From Terasakiella pusilla DSM 6293 (lineage in GTDB: Bacteria > Pseudomonadota > Alphaproteobacteria > Rhodospirillales > Terasakiellaceae), in the NCBI RefSeq assembly GCF_000688235.1, contig NZ_JHYO01000016.1, forward strand, positions 37,179-101,178: a stretch of DNA of 64,000 bases, in the 5' to 3' direction. Made by a program: the position numbers and the translations under genes. Below are positions 8,501 to 17,194 of this stretch, piece by piece. The notes beneath the pieces are model-generated. The model was not told the DNA's origin, did no database searches, and worked only from the letters and a program-made list of their open reading frames with translations. How positions within the stretch are numbered: position 1 is the stretch's first letter; the number at the start of each line of letters is the position of its first letter.

Positions 8501-10963
8501 ATCAGCTTGACAGGCGTAAACGATGCTCCCGTCATCGGAAACCTAAATGGTGATAATAATGTCTTGGAACCTGGCAACACCGCGAACATTGATAATGGTG
8601 GTGATGCAACACTCACTAACGCAGACTCCGGCGATTATAACGGTGGCTCCCTGATCATTACAGATACAGGCGGGAATAATACCGCAAATGGCAATTTCGC
8701 TGTAGATGGGACCAATGTAACGTCTGGCGGCGATGCGACAATTACGGCGGGTGAAAGTATCGCAGTGGGCGGTGTTACAATCGGTACAGTCCATGCCACC
8801 AATGACGGGCAAGGTGGCAACACTTTGCAAATCGACTTCAATGCCAATGCAACGAATGCGCAGGTTCAGACCTTAATGCAGAATCTGACCTGGTCTGCCT
8901 CTGCTGGCACAGGTGCGCAAACCTTTACAGCAACGCTAAGTGATGCGGATGGGACTGCGAATAGTGGAGATCAGGATACGACGGCCAATTTCACCATGAC
9001 ACTTGGGAATGCGCCCGTGCTCGGGGGCACACCGGTTGATGCAACAATTAATGAAGATACGGCAACTGCCATTGATTTATCGGCCTACAACATTTCAGAT
9101 GCTGATAATGACGTCATCACCCTGACCTTGGCCGTTAATGCAGGGACAGTTGCGACAACAGATGGTAATGGAACGACAAGCGGAGTCACCATTGCAGACA
9201 GTGGTAGTGCGTCAATGACCCTTCAAGGGACGGCGTCTGACTTGAATACTTACCTAAATGACGCAACCAAAGTCGTTTATACGCCTGTTGCTGACAGCAA
9301 TACAGCTGCGACCTTAACGGTGACGCCAAAGGATAGCAATATAACAGGGAGTGCCGATACGGTCACAATCAACATTACAGCTGTGAATGATGCACCAACT
9401 GTGACGGGTGTCCCTGCTGACGTGTCTGTAACAGAAGATACAGCCTCCAATTTTGATCTCTCTGCTGTGTCATTTGCCGATGTTGATGGTGATACCTTAA
9501 CAGTCACGCTTGCCGCCTCGGCCGGCACTTATAGCGCCAGTTCGGGCGGGGGCGTAACTATTGGCGGGAACGGTACGGGAAGCTTGACGCTGCAGGGAAC
9601 AGCAGCAAACATCAATACCTATCTGGATACGGTAAGTAACATTAAATATACAGGCGCATCGAATGTTGATGGTGATAATGCTGCAACCTATACCATCAAT
9701 GTCAATGATGGCACAGTGAACCCGCAAGTCGGTAGCGGCAATATTGATATCGCTTCTGTAAATGATGCACCTGTTCTTGGAAGTGGCGCATCAGATGTTA
9801 CCTTAACTGCCGGACAAGCAAATAAGGTCGACCTTTCAGCATATACAATTGCTGATGTTGAAGGCGATACCGTTACCTTAACGCTTGTTGTTGATAGTGG
9901 GGATCTCGCCGCAACCGACGGGAACGGCACAACGGCAGGGGTGACCATTTCCAATAGTGGGAGTGCCAGCATGACGCTACAAGGGAGCGTCGCGGACTTA
10001 AATACGTATTTGAATGATACGACAAAAATTGAATTTACGCCGGATGGGTCAACAAATGCGACACTCACTGTTACACCCAATGATGGCACTGTAAACGGGA
10101 CCCCAGATTCAGTCTCTCTTAGCTTTCCAGCTCCGGTCGAGCAAAATCCCCCTGTCAGTAGTGCAGGTGATAATCAAGGCTCAGCCTCTGACGATGGTAC
10201 TGGTTCTCCTAACGGTGGCGGTCTGTTGAACCAAGGCCTTGTCGGGGATAAGGCCTTGTTAGGAGATGTGAGTACGGTTTCAATTGGCAATACAGCCCCA
10301 AATCAAAACATTCAAAGCATTACAGTTGGTCAAGTGATGTCTGCGAAGACAAGTACAGGCTTAACCAGTTCGGGCACGATCACTGACCCTTCGGCTGGTG
10401 TGAACGCCATGAGTATTGTTCGCAATGCTGTTACAGGGGATAATAGTACACTTAATAGCTTCTACGGTGCGACTTCTTCATTTTCAGGCCAAACAGGTGA
10501 CAATTCCTCTTTAAGCCTCGCAAACAGAACAACCTTAACTGGACGTGGTGTTGGTGCCCTGAATGGTGGTTTAGGAGGCGGCCTTGGCAGTGGGGGCTTA
10601 GGCATTGGTGGGGGCTTGGGCGGTCAAGCTGGTGATGCCTTCGAAGACGGTATAAATGGCGCACCTGCACCGGATGCAGGTCAAGGGGCGCCGGAAGGGC
10701 AAGCGCCTCAAAGCGACCCGGCTGGTGATCCAGATAACCAAGCTAAGTTGTCTGGCCCAACATTAAACCCGTTTAATGTTGCAGATTTAGCGGAAAGTAA
10801 AAATAAAGATCAAATCGTCGAAATAGGTGATGGGCAAAATACGCTAGACCTGATGCAGACATTTGATGTCTCTGCGATCCACGTCTCTAGTTTTACAGAA
10901 CAGCTTGCCAATGGCAGCACCAATCATCAAACGGAACAATTAGCAAAAGCACTGCTAGTATAA
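5501..10963 (+). CDS. Giant repetitive surface protein: LEPR-type N-terminus, DUF4347, cadherin-like repeats
   Basis: A protein of about 1820 residues. Residues 31-42 carry the motif MLEPRIMFDAAA, seen at the start of many large DUF4347 proteins. A DUF4347 domain follows (about 78-232) with conserved HVFTHGSTG (His137) and LLLYGCNVG (Cys180), spaced like a caspase-type His/Cys dyad. Seven or eight cadherin/tandem-type repeats of 110-160 residues occupy about 425-1540, each ending in a variant of VNDxP. The rest is Gly/Asn/Ser-rich with a short GGLGGGLGSGG stretch, and the end reads SFTEQLANGS...LAKALLV. There are no RTX nonapeptides, no Sec signal peptide and almost no cysteine. The next four genes look like its export machinery. 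Likely role: adhesion or biofilm matrix (inference). Confidence 0.85.
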   Translation: MNLVRKWMYDRASKSSENGTIQGNKKPLGYMLEPRIMFDAAAVSTVVETFDQTPLEQTTETDDSNNEASPAEDLVALFSGRHEVAVIDAGIEDYQSLLKDIPSSMQVIVLEEGSGIDDIADILKDYSDLDAVHVFTHGSTGALNFSGGSFTLQDISANQETLAIIGQAMSPAGDLLLYGCNVGTDGQGAAFLEALAIATNADVAGSDDLTGHETLNADWDLEVQVGDIETRVPFSLHTSASFQGTLAAPSPGTVTFGSSQVLLQNSTDNPSVSNVLSSGLDVSVDDASDDTRILTALHGGISSNASDYVLKIDNTSQSGKFNSISFSSNDGSEFGITSMQFAMNTGSGPQSITITGYKDGVATSGSITATYTSAAANTIDFATAGGFTNVDEIRISPASSAVSMTMYFDDLAIVAAATSNDLPELGGTPADDTATEDVATAIDLSAYNVSDGNGDNITLTLAVDRGTIASIDGNGTTSGVTVSASGTGSMTLSGSAADLNSYLNDTSKITYTTAANDTTSATLTVTPNDGAGDGTADTVSISITAVNDVPTVSGAPSDVSVTEDTESNVDLSAMSFADVDGDSLTVTLTASAGTFSIPADGAGVGSGVSETLVNSTTITLTGTAADINTYLDTASNIKYTAASNVSGQDQATITVSATDGNGGNLASNPSVNIDVAAANDVPVFANLDGTPTFTEDGSATILDANVTVSDLELDSLQGGNGNYAGATLLLVRNGGANSEDTYSIQTGGSLTVAGSTISAGGNVIASFDTSSAGQLTVTFQNNGTVPTTALVNEVMQAIRYSNSSNDPSSSVQINWTFSDGNSGNAQGTGNNPGTASGSVTVSNTNVNDAPTLSATGQNPTYVEGAAASDLFSAVSASTVEAADRFSSMSLTVTNVSDGASEILRIDGTDLALTNGNSVNTGVNNLNISVSVTGTTATVSFSGVSLTGAQMQTLIDSLTYRNSSDNPTTAGNRVVTVTGVTDNGGTSGGGNNSAAPNLTSTISLTGVNDAPVIGNLNGDNNVLEPGNTANIDNGGDATLTNADSGDYNGGSLIITDTGGNNTANGNFAVDGTNVTSGGDATITAGESIAVGGVTIGTVHATNDGQGGNTLQIDFNANATNAQVQTLMQNLTWSASAGTGAQTFTATLSDADGTANSGDQDTTANFTMTLGNAPVLGGTPVDATINEDTATAIDLSAYNISDADNDVITLTLAVNAGTVATTDGNGTTSGVTIADSGSASMTLQGTASDLNTYLNDATKVVYTPVADSNTAATLTVTPKDSNITGSADTVTINITAVNDAPTVTGVPADVSVTEDTASNFDLSAVSFADVDGDTLTVTLAASAGTYSASSGGGVTIGGNGTGSLTLQGTAANINTYLDTVSNIKYTGASNVDGDNAATYTINVNDGTVNPQVGSGNIDIASVNDAPVLGSGASDVTLTAGQANKVDLSAYTIADVEGDTVTLTLVVDSGDLAATDGNGTTAGVTISNSGSASMTLQGSVADLNTYLNDTTKIEFTPDGSTNATLTVTPNDGTVNGTPDSVSLSFPAPVEQNPPVSSAGDNQGSASDDGTGSPNGGGLLNQGLVGDKALLGDVSTVSIGNTAPNQNIQSITVGQVMSAKTSTGLTSSGTITDPSAGVNAMSIVRNAVTGDNSTLNSFYGATSSFSGQTGDNSSLSLANRTTLTGRGVGALNGGLGGGLGSGGLGIGGGLGGQAGDAFEDGINGAPAPDAGQGAPEGQAPQSDPAGDPDNQAKLSGPTLNPFNVADLAESKNKDQIVEIGDGQNTLDLMQTFDVSAIHVSSFTEQLANGSTNHQTEQLAKALLV
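6770..10130 (+). repeat. Tandem cadherin-like repeat array inside the giant surface protein
   Basis: Successive domains begin with forms of TEDTATAIDLSAY or TEDTASNFDLSAV and end with TAVNDAP. Approximate spans are 6770-7150, 7151-7545, 7546-8050, 8051-8530, 8531-9010, 9011-9395, 9396-9765 and 9766-10130. Two sub-types alternate: the AYN type (units 1, 6, 8) with DGNGTTSGVT and LNTYLND, and the SFADVDGD type (units 2, 7) with INTYLDT and NIKYT. Units 1-2 and 6-7 are the same pair in the same order, so a two-domain block was probably duplicated. Confidence 0.8.
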
Positions 10964-11006
10964 GAATAGCCGATAGAGCGATCTAGAGGTTGGGGGTAAT
11001 AATTTA

Positions 11007-12626
11007 ATGAGCAATAAATCAATGATCAAAATCAGGCAGCGGTCCATTCTTGGTGTATCTCTTTTGGCTTTCACCTTGGCTGGTTGTTCCATTACACCAG
11101 AACCTTTAACAACGGCAGAGCATGAAGAACGGATCAAAGAAGATCTGGGCAATCTTTATACGGACCAAGAAAAAATTTCAGAACCGATTACAATGTACGA
11201 AGCAATGGCTAGAGCTTTGAAGTACAATATGGATAATCGCCTGAAAATTATGGAAGAAGCGCTTTCCAGTCAACAGCTGACCGTTGCGAAAATGGGGCTT
11301 TTGCCAAAGTTGACTGCTAATGCCGGATATTCTGGTCGTTCAGAACCAGATGCAAGTAACAGCGAGAACCTTGATACAGGTGTTAAGTCCTCATCATATT
11401 CTTATTCCGACGATAAAAACCTAATTACTGCCGACCTGGGTCTAAGCTGGAACGTCCTTGATTTTGGTCTGAGCTATATTCGCGCACAACAGGTCGCAGA
11501 TCGTTACATGATCACTACGGAGCGCCGTCGTAAGGTGGTGCATAATATTGTGCAGGATGTTCGGGCCAGTTATTGGCGTGCGCTTTCTGCACAACGCTTA
11601 TTGGATAAAATTACCCCCCTGCAACAACAAATCACCAAGGCTTTAAAGAGTTCCGAAGAAATTTCTAGAGCACGTTTGCGGCCCGCGCTTGAAACGCTTC
11701 AATACCGCCGAAATTTGCTAGAAGCTTTGCGTCAGCTGAAAATGCTTGGGCGCGAGCTGGTTTCTTCCAAGATTGAACTTGCGACCCTCATGAATATTCA
11801 ACCGGGCACAGAGTATACTCTTGCAGACGGGAGTGGCGATTTCTCCATACCGGATGTTCAGATTAAGTTAAAAGAATTGGAAACGATTGCCTTAATCAAC
11901 CGTCCGGAATTGCGCGAGGAAGCCTATCAAAAACGCATTTCCTCAAAAGATGTAACACGCGCCATGATGGGACTAATTCCCGGGCTGGAATTTAATTATA
12001 ACCTGAATTACGACTCTAACTCTTTCAACAATGCGAGTAACTGGAATAGTTGGGGGGCATCAATTAGTTATAACCTGCTCAAGAGCTTCACTGAAGGTCC
12101 GGCTGCGATTAAACAGGCAGAAGACCAGCTAAAGGTCGTGGAAACACGTCGGCTTGCTTTGTCCATGGCTGTTTTAAGCCAAGTACACATTGCTTACACA
12201 CGCTACCAACAAGTCAAAGATGAGTTTATCACCACAGCGGATTTACATGATGTAAATACCGGGATTTTGAGAGAAACCCGCAATGCAGCACAGACCCAAC
12301 GACAGGACGACTTAAGATTAATTGAGGCACAGCTCAACAGTCTCTTGGCTGAGTTGCAACGGGATATAGGTTATGCTGAAATGTTGAATGCTGCGGGGCG
12401 TATTTTTGTCTCTGTGGGGGCTGACCCTCTTCCCGATACGGTGAAGGATTATTCCATCAAGACATTGTCCAAAGCCTTAAAGGCGCGAATTGAAGGTTGG
12501 TATGCTGGTCGGATGAGCCCAGCTGATCCCTCCCAGACGATCAATACATCCGCAAATGAAGTAGATACGAAACCAGAAGAACCTTTAAGCTCAGGCTCAA
12601 GCTGGTTTTCTTGGCTTAAATCTTGA
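11007..12626 (+). CDS. TolC-like outer-membrane efflux lipoprotein
   Basis: A 539-residue TolC-family outer-membrane channel. A signal peptide ends in a lipobox (LAFTLAGC, Cys about residue 26), so it should be lipid-anchored, as in the OprM/NodT branch. The body has the two long alpha-helical halves of TolC proteins: residues about 65-110 (MYEAMARALKYNMDNRLKI...) and the second repeat from about residue 290, each with strand stretches such as NAGYSG and FNYNLNYDS. It lies 43 bases after the giant protein gene with GGGGG just upstream. It probably provides the outer-membrane exit for that protein. Confidence 0.88.
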   Translation: MSNKSMIKIRQRSILGVSLLAFTLAGCSITPEPLTTAEHEERIKEDLGNLYTDQEKISEPITMYEAMARALKYNMDNRLKIMEEALSSQQLTVAKMGLLPKLTANAGYSGRSEPDASNSENLDTGVKSSSYSYSDDKNLITADLGLSWNVLDFGLSYIRAQQVADRYMITTERRRKVVHNIVQDVRASYWRALSAQRLLDKITPLQQQITKALKSSEEISRARLRPALETLQYRRNLLEALRQLKMLGRELVSSKIELATLMNIQPGTEYTLADGSGDFSIPDVQIKLKELETIALINRPELREEAYQKRISSKDVTRAMMGLIPGLEFNYNLNYDSNSFNNASNWNSWGASISYNLLKSFTEGPAAIKQAEDQLKVVETRRLALSMAVLSQVHIAYTRYQQVKDEFITTADLHDVNTGILRETRNAAQTQRQDDLRLIEAQLNSLLAELQRDIGYAEMLNAAGRIFVSVGADPLPDTVKDYSIKTLSKALKARIEGWYAGRMSPADPSQTINTSANEVDTKPEEPLSSGSSWFSWLKS

Positions 12627-12635
12627 TAGGTAAGC

Positions 12636-13385
12636 ATGACACGCGTATTTCGGATATGGGCACTTGCCTGTCTTGCTTTAGCTTTTTCAGTGGAGAATAG
12701 TCGCGCGCAGGGAGTGTCAGAGTTTAAGGCTCGCGCGTTGATCGAGCCAAAGAATACGGCACTTCTATCGTCAGAACTTGCTGGAAAGATCACCGAAATG
12801 CCATTTTCTGACGGTGACATCTTTAATAAGGGCGATCTGTTGGTTAGCTTTGACTGTCGTGCCTTTAAGGCACAGTTAGCTGTTGAAGATGCTGGATATT
12901 TGGGCGCGCAAAAAAAACTCATGAACCTAAAGCGACTTTATAAACTGGGGTCTGCTGCTCAACTGGATATTGACCTGGCAAATTCTGATGTTCAGCGAAG
13001 TAAAGGGCTTAGACAGCAGGCCGAAGTCTTAACCCAGCAATGTAAGATCAAGGCTCCTTTTTCGGGGAAAGTTGTTGTCCGACATGCACGCCGTCATGAA
13101 AGTGTCTCCCCTGGGGGCCCCATTGTCGAAATCCTGAACCATGAAAGTCTGGAGATCAAGCTTGTTGTACCCTCTAATTGGTTGCGCTGGATTGAAGTAG
13201 GCCTGCCCTTCAAAGTTAAAATTGATGAAACCGGATATGTTTTCCAAGCGACGATTGAACGTATTGGGGCCCGTATTGACCCAGTTAGTCAAACGGTTAA
13301 TATTATGGCTAGGCCAGAGAAAGCCGATAACCTGTTACCAGGCATGAGTGGAAACGCTTTGTTTAATATAAATATACAGAACTAA
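12636..13385 (+). CDS. Short HlyD-type periplasmic adaptor (membrane fusion protein)
   Basis: A 249-residue periplasmic adaptor. It has a signal peptide (hydrophobic residues 5-20, probable cleavage after SRA) and no other membrane segment. A lipoyl-like half motif (LLSSELAGKITEMPFSDGDIFNKGDLLVSFD) at about 42-72 is followed by a helical hairpin (about 80-125), the second lipoyl half (CKIKAPFSGKVVVRHAR) and a beta-barrel (PIVEILNHESLEIKLVVPSNW). It is shorter than RND adaptors. It starts 9 bases after the TolC-like gene and 1 base separates it from the next adaptor gene. Confidence 0.87.
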   Translation: MTRVFRIWALACLALAFSVENSRAQGVSEFKARALIEPKNTALLSSELAGKITEMPFSDGDIFNKGDLLVSFDCRAFKAQLAVEDAGYLGAQKKLMNLKRLYKLGSAAQLDIDLANSDVQRSKGLRQQAEVLTQQCKIKAPFSGKVVVRHARRHESVSPGGPIVEILNHESLEIKLVVPSNWLRWIEVGLPFKVKIDETGYVFQATIERIGARIDPVSQTVNIMARPEKADNLLPGMSGNALFNINIQN

Positions 13386-13386
13386 A

Positions 13387-14718
13387 ATGGCTGTTGATAA
13401 AACTCAAAGTCTTCTTAAGCTTATGGAGGTTGAGAGGGACGCCCGCGATGCGCAAACAAAAGCCGTTCTTGGGTATCACATCGTCACCCGTACAAGAGAA
13501 ATCACGCCCTATTATCAAGCGATATTTCTTTCTGTAACACCTAATGATAGGGCTGAGATCGAAAGTGTCTCCGACGTTGCCGCTCCGGACCTGAATGGCC
13601 CGTTTTGCCTGCTTCTTAAAAAGGTTGTTCAAACCATTTTATCCAGACCGTTTAAGAAAAAAATCAAAGAAATTGAACCGAATGATCTTCCGCAAGATTT
13701 AAAAGAACAGTGGGTGGAGTGGGCACACAAGCATGTCTTGTGGGTACCGCTATTATCCGGCAATGGTCGTCTGATCGGGGGGCTTATCTTATCGCGTGGA
13801 ACACCATGGCAGGACAGGGATACTGTTCTGCTTGAGAGATTGGGACATTGTTATGCTCACGCTTGGGGGGCACTATCTATAAGAAAAAAAATATTCGCTA
13901 GACCAAATAAAAAAATCATTATTGCCAGCCTGGCTTGTGTCGCTTTGCTTGGGCTTGTTCCGGTTCAACAATCGGCATTAGCGCCTGCGGAAGTTGTTCC
14001 TGAAAACCCGTTCGTTATTGCCGCGCCCATGGAAGGTGTTGTCTCCGATGTTTTTGTTAAACCATATCAACGCGTAAAAGAAGGCCAGGCACTTGTAAAG
14101 TTTGATGAAACGGTGTTGCGCAATCAAGTTGATATTGCAAGAGAGACCCTGGAAGTCACAAAAGCAAAATTACAGACAACCCGCCAAAGCGCTTTTCACG
14201 ATTTTGACAGCCAATCAAAGCTTTCTTTTTTAGAAGCGCAGGTCGATTTACGTAGAGCGGAGCTGATCTATGCCGAAAACCTTTTAGAACGCAATACGAT
14301 TTATGCCCCAAGAAATGGGGTCGCCATTTTTCGGGATGTAAATGACTGGATGGGCAAGCCGACACAAACGGGTGAAAAAATTATGCTATTGGCAGATCCC
14401 CAAAAAAAGCAATTGCGCATTGATCTTCCGGTTCGGGATGCCATTACCTTGAACCAAGGTGCAAAAGTTCGGCTATTTCTCGATATTGATCCGTTATCTT
14501 CTTATAGCGCCACTCTATCTCGAACAGCCTATGAAACCCAACTATCACCTGATGGCCAGGGGTTGGATTTTCAGTTAATGGCCAACTTTGAAGACAGTGA
14601 AAACGCGCCCCGTATCGGTTTAAGAGGGACTGCCAAAGTCTACGGTGAAGGCACTTTGCTCGGACTCTATATCTTTAGAAAACCGTTTTCAGCCTTACGT
14701 ATGCGGTTTGGTTGGTAG
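13387..14718 (+). CDS. GAF-like domain fused to a membrane-anchored HlyD adaptor
   Basis: A 443-residue protein with an unusual order. Residues about 25-165 form a cytoplasmic GAF-like domain (VPLLSGNGRLIGGLILSRGTPWQDRDTVLLERL is the typical GAF end). One membrane helix follows (about 176-192, IIIASLACVALLGL), then a periplasmic HlyD region: lipoyl half (VIAAPMEGVVSDVFVKPYQRVKEGQALVKFD, 210-243), coiled-coil hairpin (about 245-295), second half (RNTIYAPRNGVAIF) and barrel domain. It could sense a cytoplasmic signal and pass it to the export channel (inference). Its end abuts the next gene. Confidence 0.85.
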   Translation: MAVDKTQSLLKLMEVERDARDAQTKAVLGYHIVTRTREITPYYQAIFLSVTPNDRAEIESVSDVAAPDLNGPFCLLLKKVVQTILSRPFKKKIKEIEPNDLPQDLKEQWVEWAHKHVLWVPLLSGNGRLIGGLILSRGTPWQDRDTVLLERLGHCYAHAWGALSIRKKIFARPNKKIIIASLACVALLGLVPVQQSALAPAEVVPENPFVIAAPMEGVVSDVFVKPYQRVKEGQALVKFDETVLRNQVDIARETLEVTKAKLQTTRQSAFHDFDSQSKLSFLEAQVDLRRAELIYAENLLERNTIYAPRNGVAIFRDVNDWMGKPTQTGEKIMLLADPQKKQLRIDLPVRDAITLNQGAKVRLFLDIDPLSSYSATLSRTAYETQLSPDGQGLDFQLMANFEDSENAPRIGLRGTAKVYGEGTLLGLYIFRKPFSALRMRFGW

Positions 14719-14719
14719 T

Positions 14720-16831
14720 ATGGGGAATACGGACCTTCCCCCGTTAAGAGAAGACCTCCTCTTAAAAGAGGGGCCGACGGACTTTGCAGGGGCGCCAACC
14801 TGGAGCATTTACGATCCTGCAAAAAGTCGTTATTTGCGATTAAATGCTGTGGGCTTCGAGATCATCAGACATTGGAAGCCTGGCCCGATTGTAGACGTGT
14901 TAGAGCGTATAAACTCATCCTTAGTTCAGGATATTCATCAAGACGATGTCATGTCTCTACTTGTTATCCTGACCCGCAATGAGTTTCTTATGAAGTCAGG
15001 AAGAGAGGGGATTCAGCAATTAAAGGCGCATCATGACGCTTTAAACGTAGCATGGTACAAAAAATTTCTGCATCACTATCTTTTCTTTAAAGTTCCTTTG
15101 ATTCATCCTGATCGTTTTCTACAACAGTCCAAACGCTATACGGATGTCTTTTATCAGCCTGTATTTTATATGGGAATGCTTGCCTTAGGACTGGTTGGTT
15201 TATTTTTATTGTTGCGCGAATGGACGCAATTTACCCGTACTGTTCCTGATATGTTCTCTTTTCAAAATGCCCTATGGGGAATGGTGGCATTAGGCCTTTC
15301 TAAAATTTTACATGAATTTGCCCATGCTTATACGGCGGCGCGTTTTAACTGTCGGGTACCAACAATGGGGGTGGCCTTTATGGTTATGTGGCCTGTTCTT
15401 TATACCGACATGAGTGATACATGGCGCCTAAATAGCAGGAAGGAGAGACTTCTCGTTGCAAGTGCAGGAATGATCTCCGAACTTATTCTAGCCCTTTTGG
15501 CGACCTTGTTATGGACCCTGCTGCCTGAAAGTGGATTAAAAGATGCTACTTTTATCTTAGCGACGATTGCTTGGGTGATGACATTGGCGATTAATCTCAA
15601 TCCATTCATGCGGTTTGACGGATATTACATTTTTTCAGACCTTTTAGGGATTGAGAACCTGCAAGATAGATCTTTTGCTTTGGCTAAATGGCGCATGAGG
15701 GAATGGTTCTTGGGCCTAGGTGCCCCGCCACCTGAAAGTTTTCCAAAGCACCTCAAGCACATTTTGGTAATTTACGCCTTTTTTACATGGGTATACAGGC
15801 TTCTCCTTTTTCTTGGCATTGCTTTGCTTGTATACTTCATGTTCTTCAAAGTTCTGGGCATATTCCTGATGGCTGTTGAACTTATATTTTTTATTGGAAA
15901 ACCAATTTGGACAGAAATTAAAGTGTGGTGGTCTTTACGCAAAACGGTTGGGTTGTCTAAGGCAGCCCTTCGAAGCTTATTTCTTGTCCTAGCTTTGATC
16001 CTTTTTCTTGCCGTTCCCTGGCAAAAAAGTATCCAAGCCCCTGCCTTTATACGCAGTGCTCAATATACCCAGGTCTTTCCCCCAATATCAGGTCAATTGC
16101 GTTATCACGCATTAGTGGATGGCAAGTCTGTCTTAAAGGGTGAAAAACTACTCGAGATATATTCACCGGAGCTTGAGTATGAGATTCAGCAAAGCCAACG
16201 CCGCCTTCAGGCAAAGCAGGTAATGCTCAAAAGACTGGGCACAAATAGGGCTGAAACAGAAAGGTGGCCAGTTGTCTTGCGCGAAATACGTGAGGAAAAA
16301 ACGCGCCTTGATGGATTAATAAATCAACAAGAACAGTTGATTGTCAGGGCGCCCCACCAAGGTGTTGTTTATGATATTTCACCTCACCTTCATAGCCAAC
16401 GCTGGCTATCAAAAGAACAAAGTGTTTTCAGGTTGGTAAACACAGAAAAGCAGGAGATCTTGGCCTATGTTGGAGAACGTGACTATCACAGGCTGAGAAA
16501 AGGGGAGACGGCCCGTTTTACGCCTAAAAACGTTTATTCTTCTTCTGTGGAGTTGAAAATTGTTGAAGTTGCACAGGTAAATACCAATGCCGTGGAACAC
16601 CCAGCTCTCATAGAAAAATTTGGCGGACAGCTCGCTGCGAGAGAAATCGGAAAAGGCCTTTATACCCCCACGGAGGGTATCTATAAAATTCGGCTTGAAC
16701 CCATAGAAAACCTTCCGAGTCTTGATCAAGTCACCTTCGGCAGTGTCTCACTCCCTGTTCGTCAAGAAAGCATCTTGAAAGGCTTCATAGATACCATGGG
16801 GGCTGTCCTCATTCGAGAAAGCGGATTTTAA
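14720..16831 (+). CDS. PqqD-like / M50 site-2 protease / HlyD fusion membrane protein
   Basis: About 703 residues from the ATG one base after the upstream stop; a longer frame opens at 14645 but overlaps the upstream gene by 74 bases. Residues about 20-92 look like a PqqD-type winged helix (PTWSIYDPAKSRYLRLNAVGFEI). A multi-helix membrane domain carries the site-2 protease motifs: zinc-binding HEFAH (His198, Glu199, His202) and NPFMRFDGYY (Asn294, Asp300). After more helices comes a periplasmic HlyD region from about residue 433 (VFPPISGQLRYHALVDGKSVLKGEKLLEIYSPEL), a coiled coil and a second lipoyl half (VRAPHQGVVYDI). Both catalytic motifs are intact. It may energise, gate or process export of the giant protein in place of an ABC transporter (inference). 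Confidence 0.85.
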   Translation: MGNTDLPPLREDLLLKEGPTDFAGAPTWSIYDPAKSRYLRLNAVGFEIIRHWKPGPIVDVLERINSSLVQDIHQDDVMSLLVILTRNEFLMKSGREGIQQLKAHHDALNVAWYKKFLHHYLFFKVPLIHPDRFLQQSKRYTDVFYQPVFYMGMLALGLVGLFLLLREWTQFTRTVPDMFSFQNALWGMVALGLSKILHEFAHAYTAARFNCRVPTMGVAFMVMWPVLYTDMSDTWRLNSRKERLLVASAGMISELILALLATLLWTLLPESGLKDATFILATIAWVMTLAINLNPFMRFDGYYIFSDLLGIENLQDRSFALAKWRMREWFLGLGAPPPESFPKHLKHILVIYAFFTWVYRLLLFLGIALLVYFMFFKVLGIFLMAVELIFFIGKPIWTEIKVWWSLRKTVGLSKAALRSLFLVLALILFLAVPWQKSIQAPAFIRSAQYTQVFPPISGQLRYHALVDGKSVLKGEKLLEIYSPELEYEIQQSQRRLQAKQVMLKRLGTNRAETERWPVVLREIREEKTRLDGLINQQEQLIVRAPHQGVVYDISPHLHSQRWLSKEQSVFRLVNTEKQEILAYVGERDYHRLRKGETARFTPKNVYSSSVELKIVEVAQVNTNAVEHPALIEKFGGQLAAREIGKGLYTPTEGIYKIRLEPIENLPSLDQVTFGSVSLPVRQESILKGFIDTMGAVLIRESGF

Positions 16832-17194
16832 AACTATAGGTAAGACTGAAACTTGATGGGGCGTACTAGAGTGTAGTCGGGTTTCAATTAATGCAAGCCT
16901 CGCTGAATTACTCGAGAATTCTGGATCTGGCAAGCCCCTAGTATTCTAGACACCTGATATTTTTTCGTAATAGCGTTTTTCGAACTGTGACATCGGATTT
17001 CTCCCAATAGGGAGTCATGGCGATGCCTCAGGTCTACGACAAAGCCACACCGGATTAACTTATTTGAGATAGGCAGCTTCTAAATTGATGTCTAGTAGGA
17101 ATTAAATTTGATTATATCTTAGGTGGTTTTATTGTGCATAATATTTCTTATGAATGTTTTGCGAACGTTTGAATTTGCTTGGAGAGACCGTGGT
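16832..17194. other. Intergenic boundary between secretion cassette and genomic island
   Basis: 363 bases with no recognisable gene and no clear terminator. Short palindromic bits occur (CTCGAGAATTC near 16912; CTAGTATTCTAG near 16938). Minus-strand readings in 16850-17020 give short protein-like stretches of no known family, possibly remnants of an older gene. This may be the left edge of the accessory island, but I found no repeat to prove it. Confidence 0.3.

Noticed and set aside
6568..10089. Minus-strand Ala/Val/Thr-rich frames inside the giant surface-protein gene
   Set aside because: They repeat with the cadherin units and only mirror the plus-strand repeats.
10560..10640. GGLGGGLGSGG stretch as RTX calcium-binding repeats
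   Set aside because: The nonapeptide GGxGxDxUx is absent, so it is a glycine-rich linker and not an RTX block.
14645..14719. Upstream start of the M50-HlyD gene inside the GAF-HlyD gene
   Set aside because: It would need a 74-base overlap; the ATG one base after the stop gives the normal PqqD-like start.
16748..16933. Minus-strand frame of 61 aa after the M50-HlyD gene
   Set aside because: It overlaps the end of that gene and has no family sense; it may be an old remnant but cannot be supported.
17123..17194. GTG start at 17123 for the Avs-like protein
   Set aside because: The added residues are hydrophobic and not typical of the family; GGAGAG precedes the ATG at 17195.
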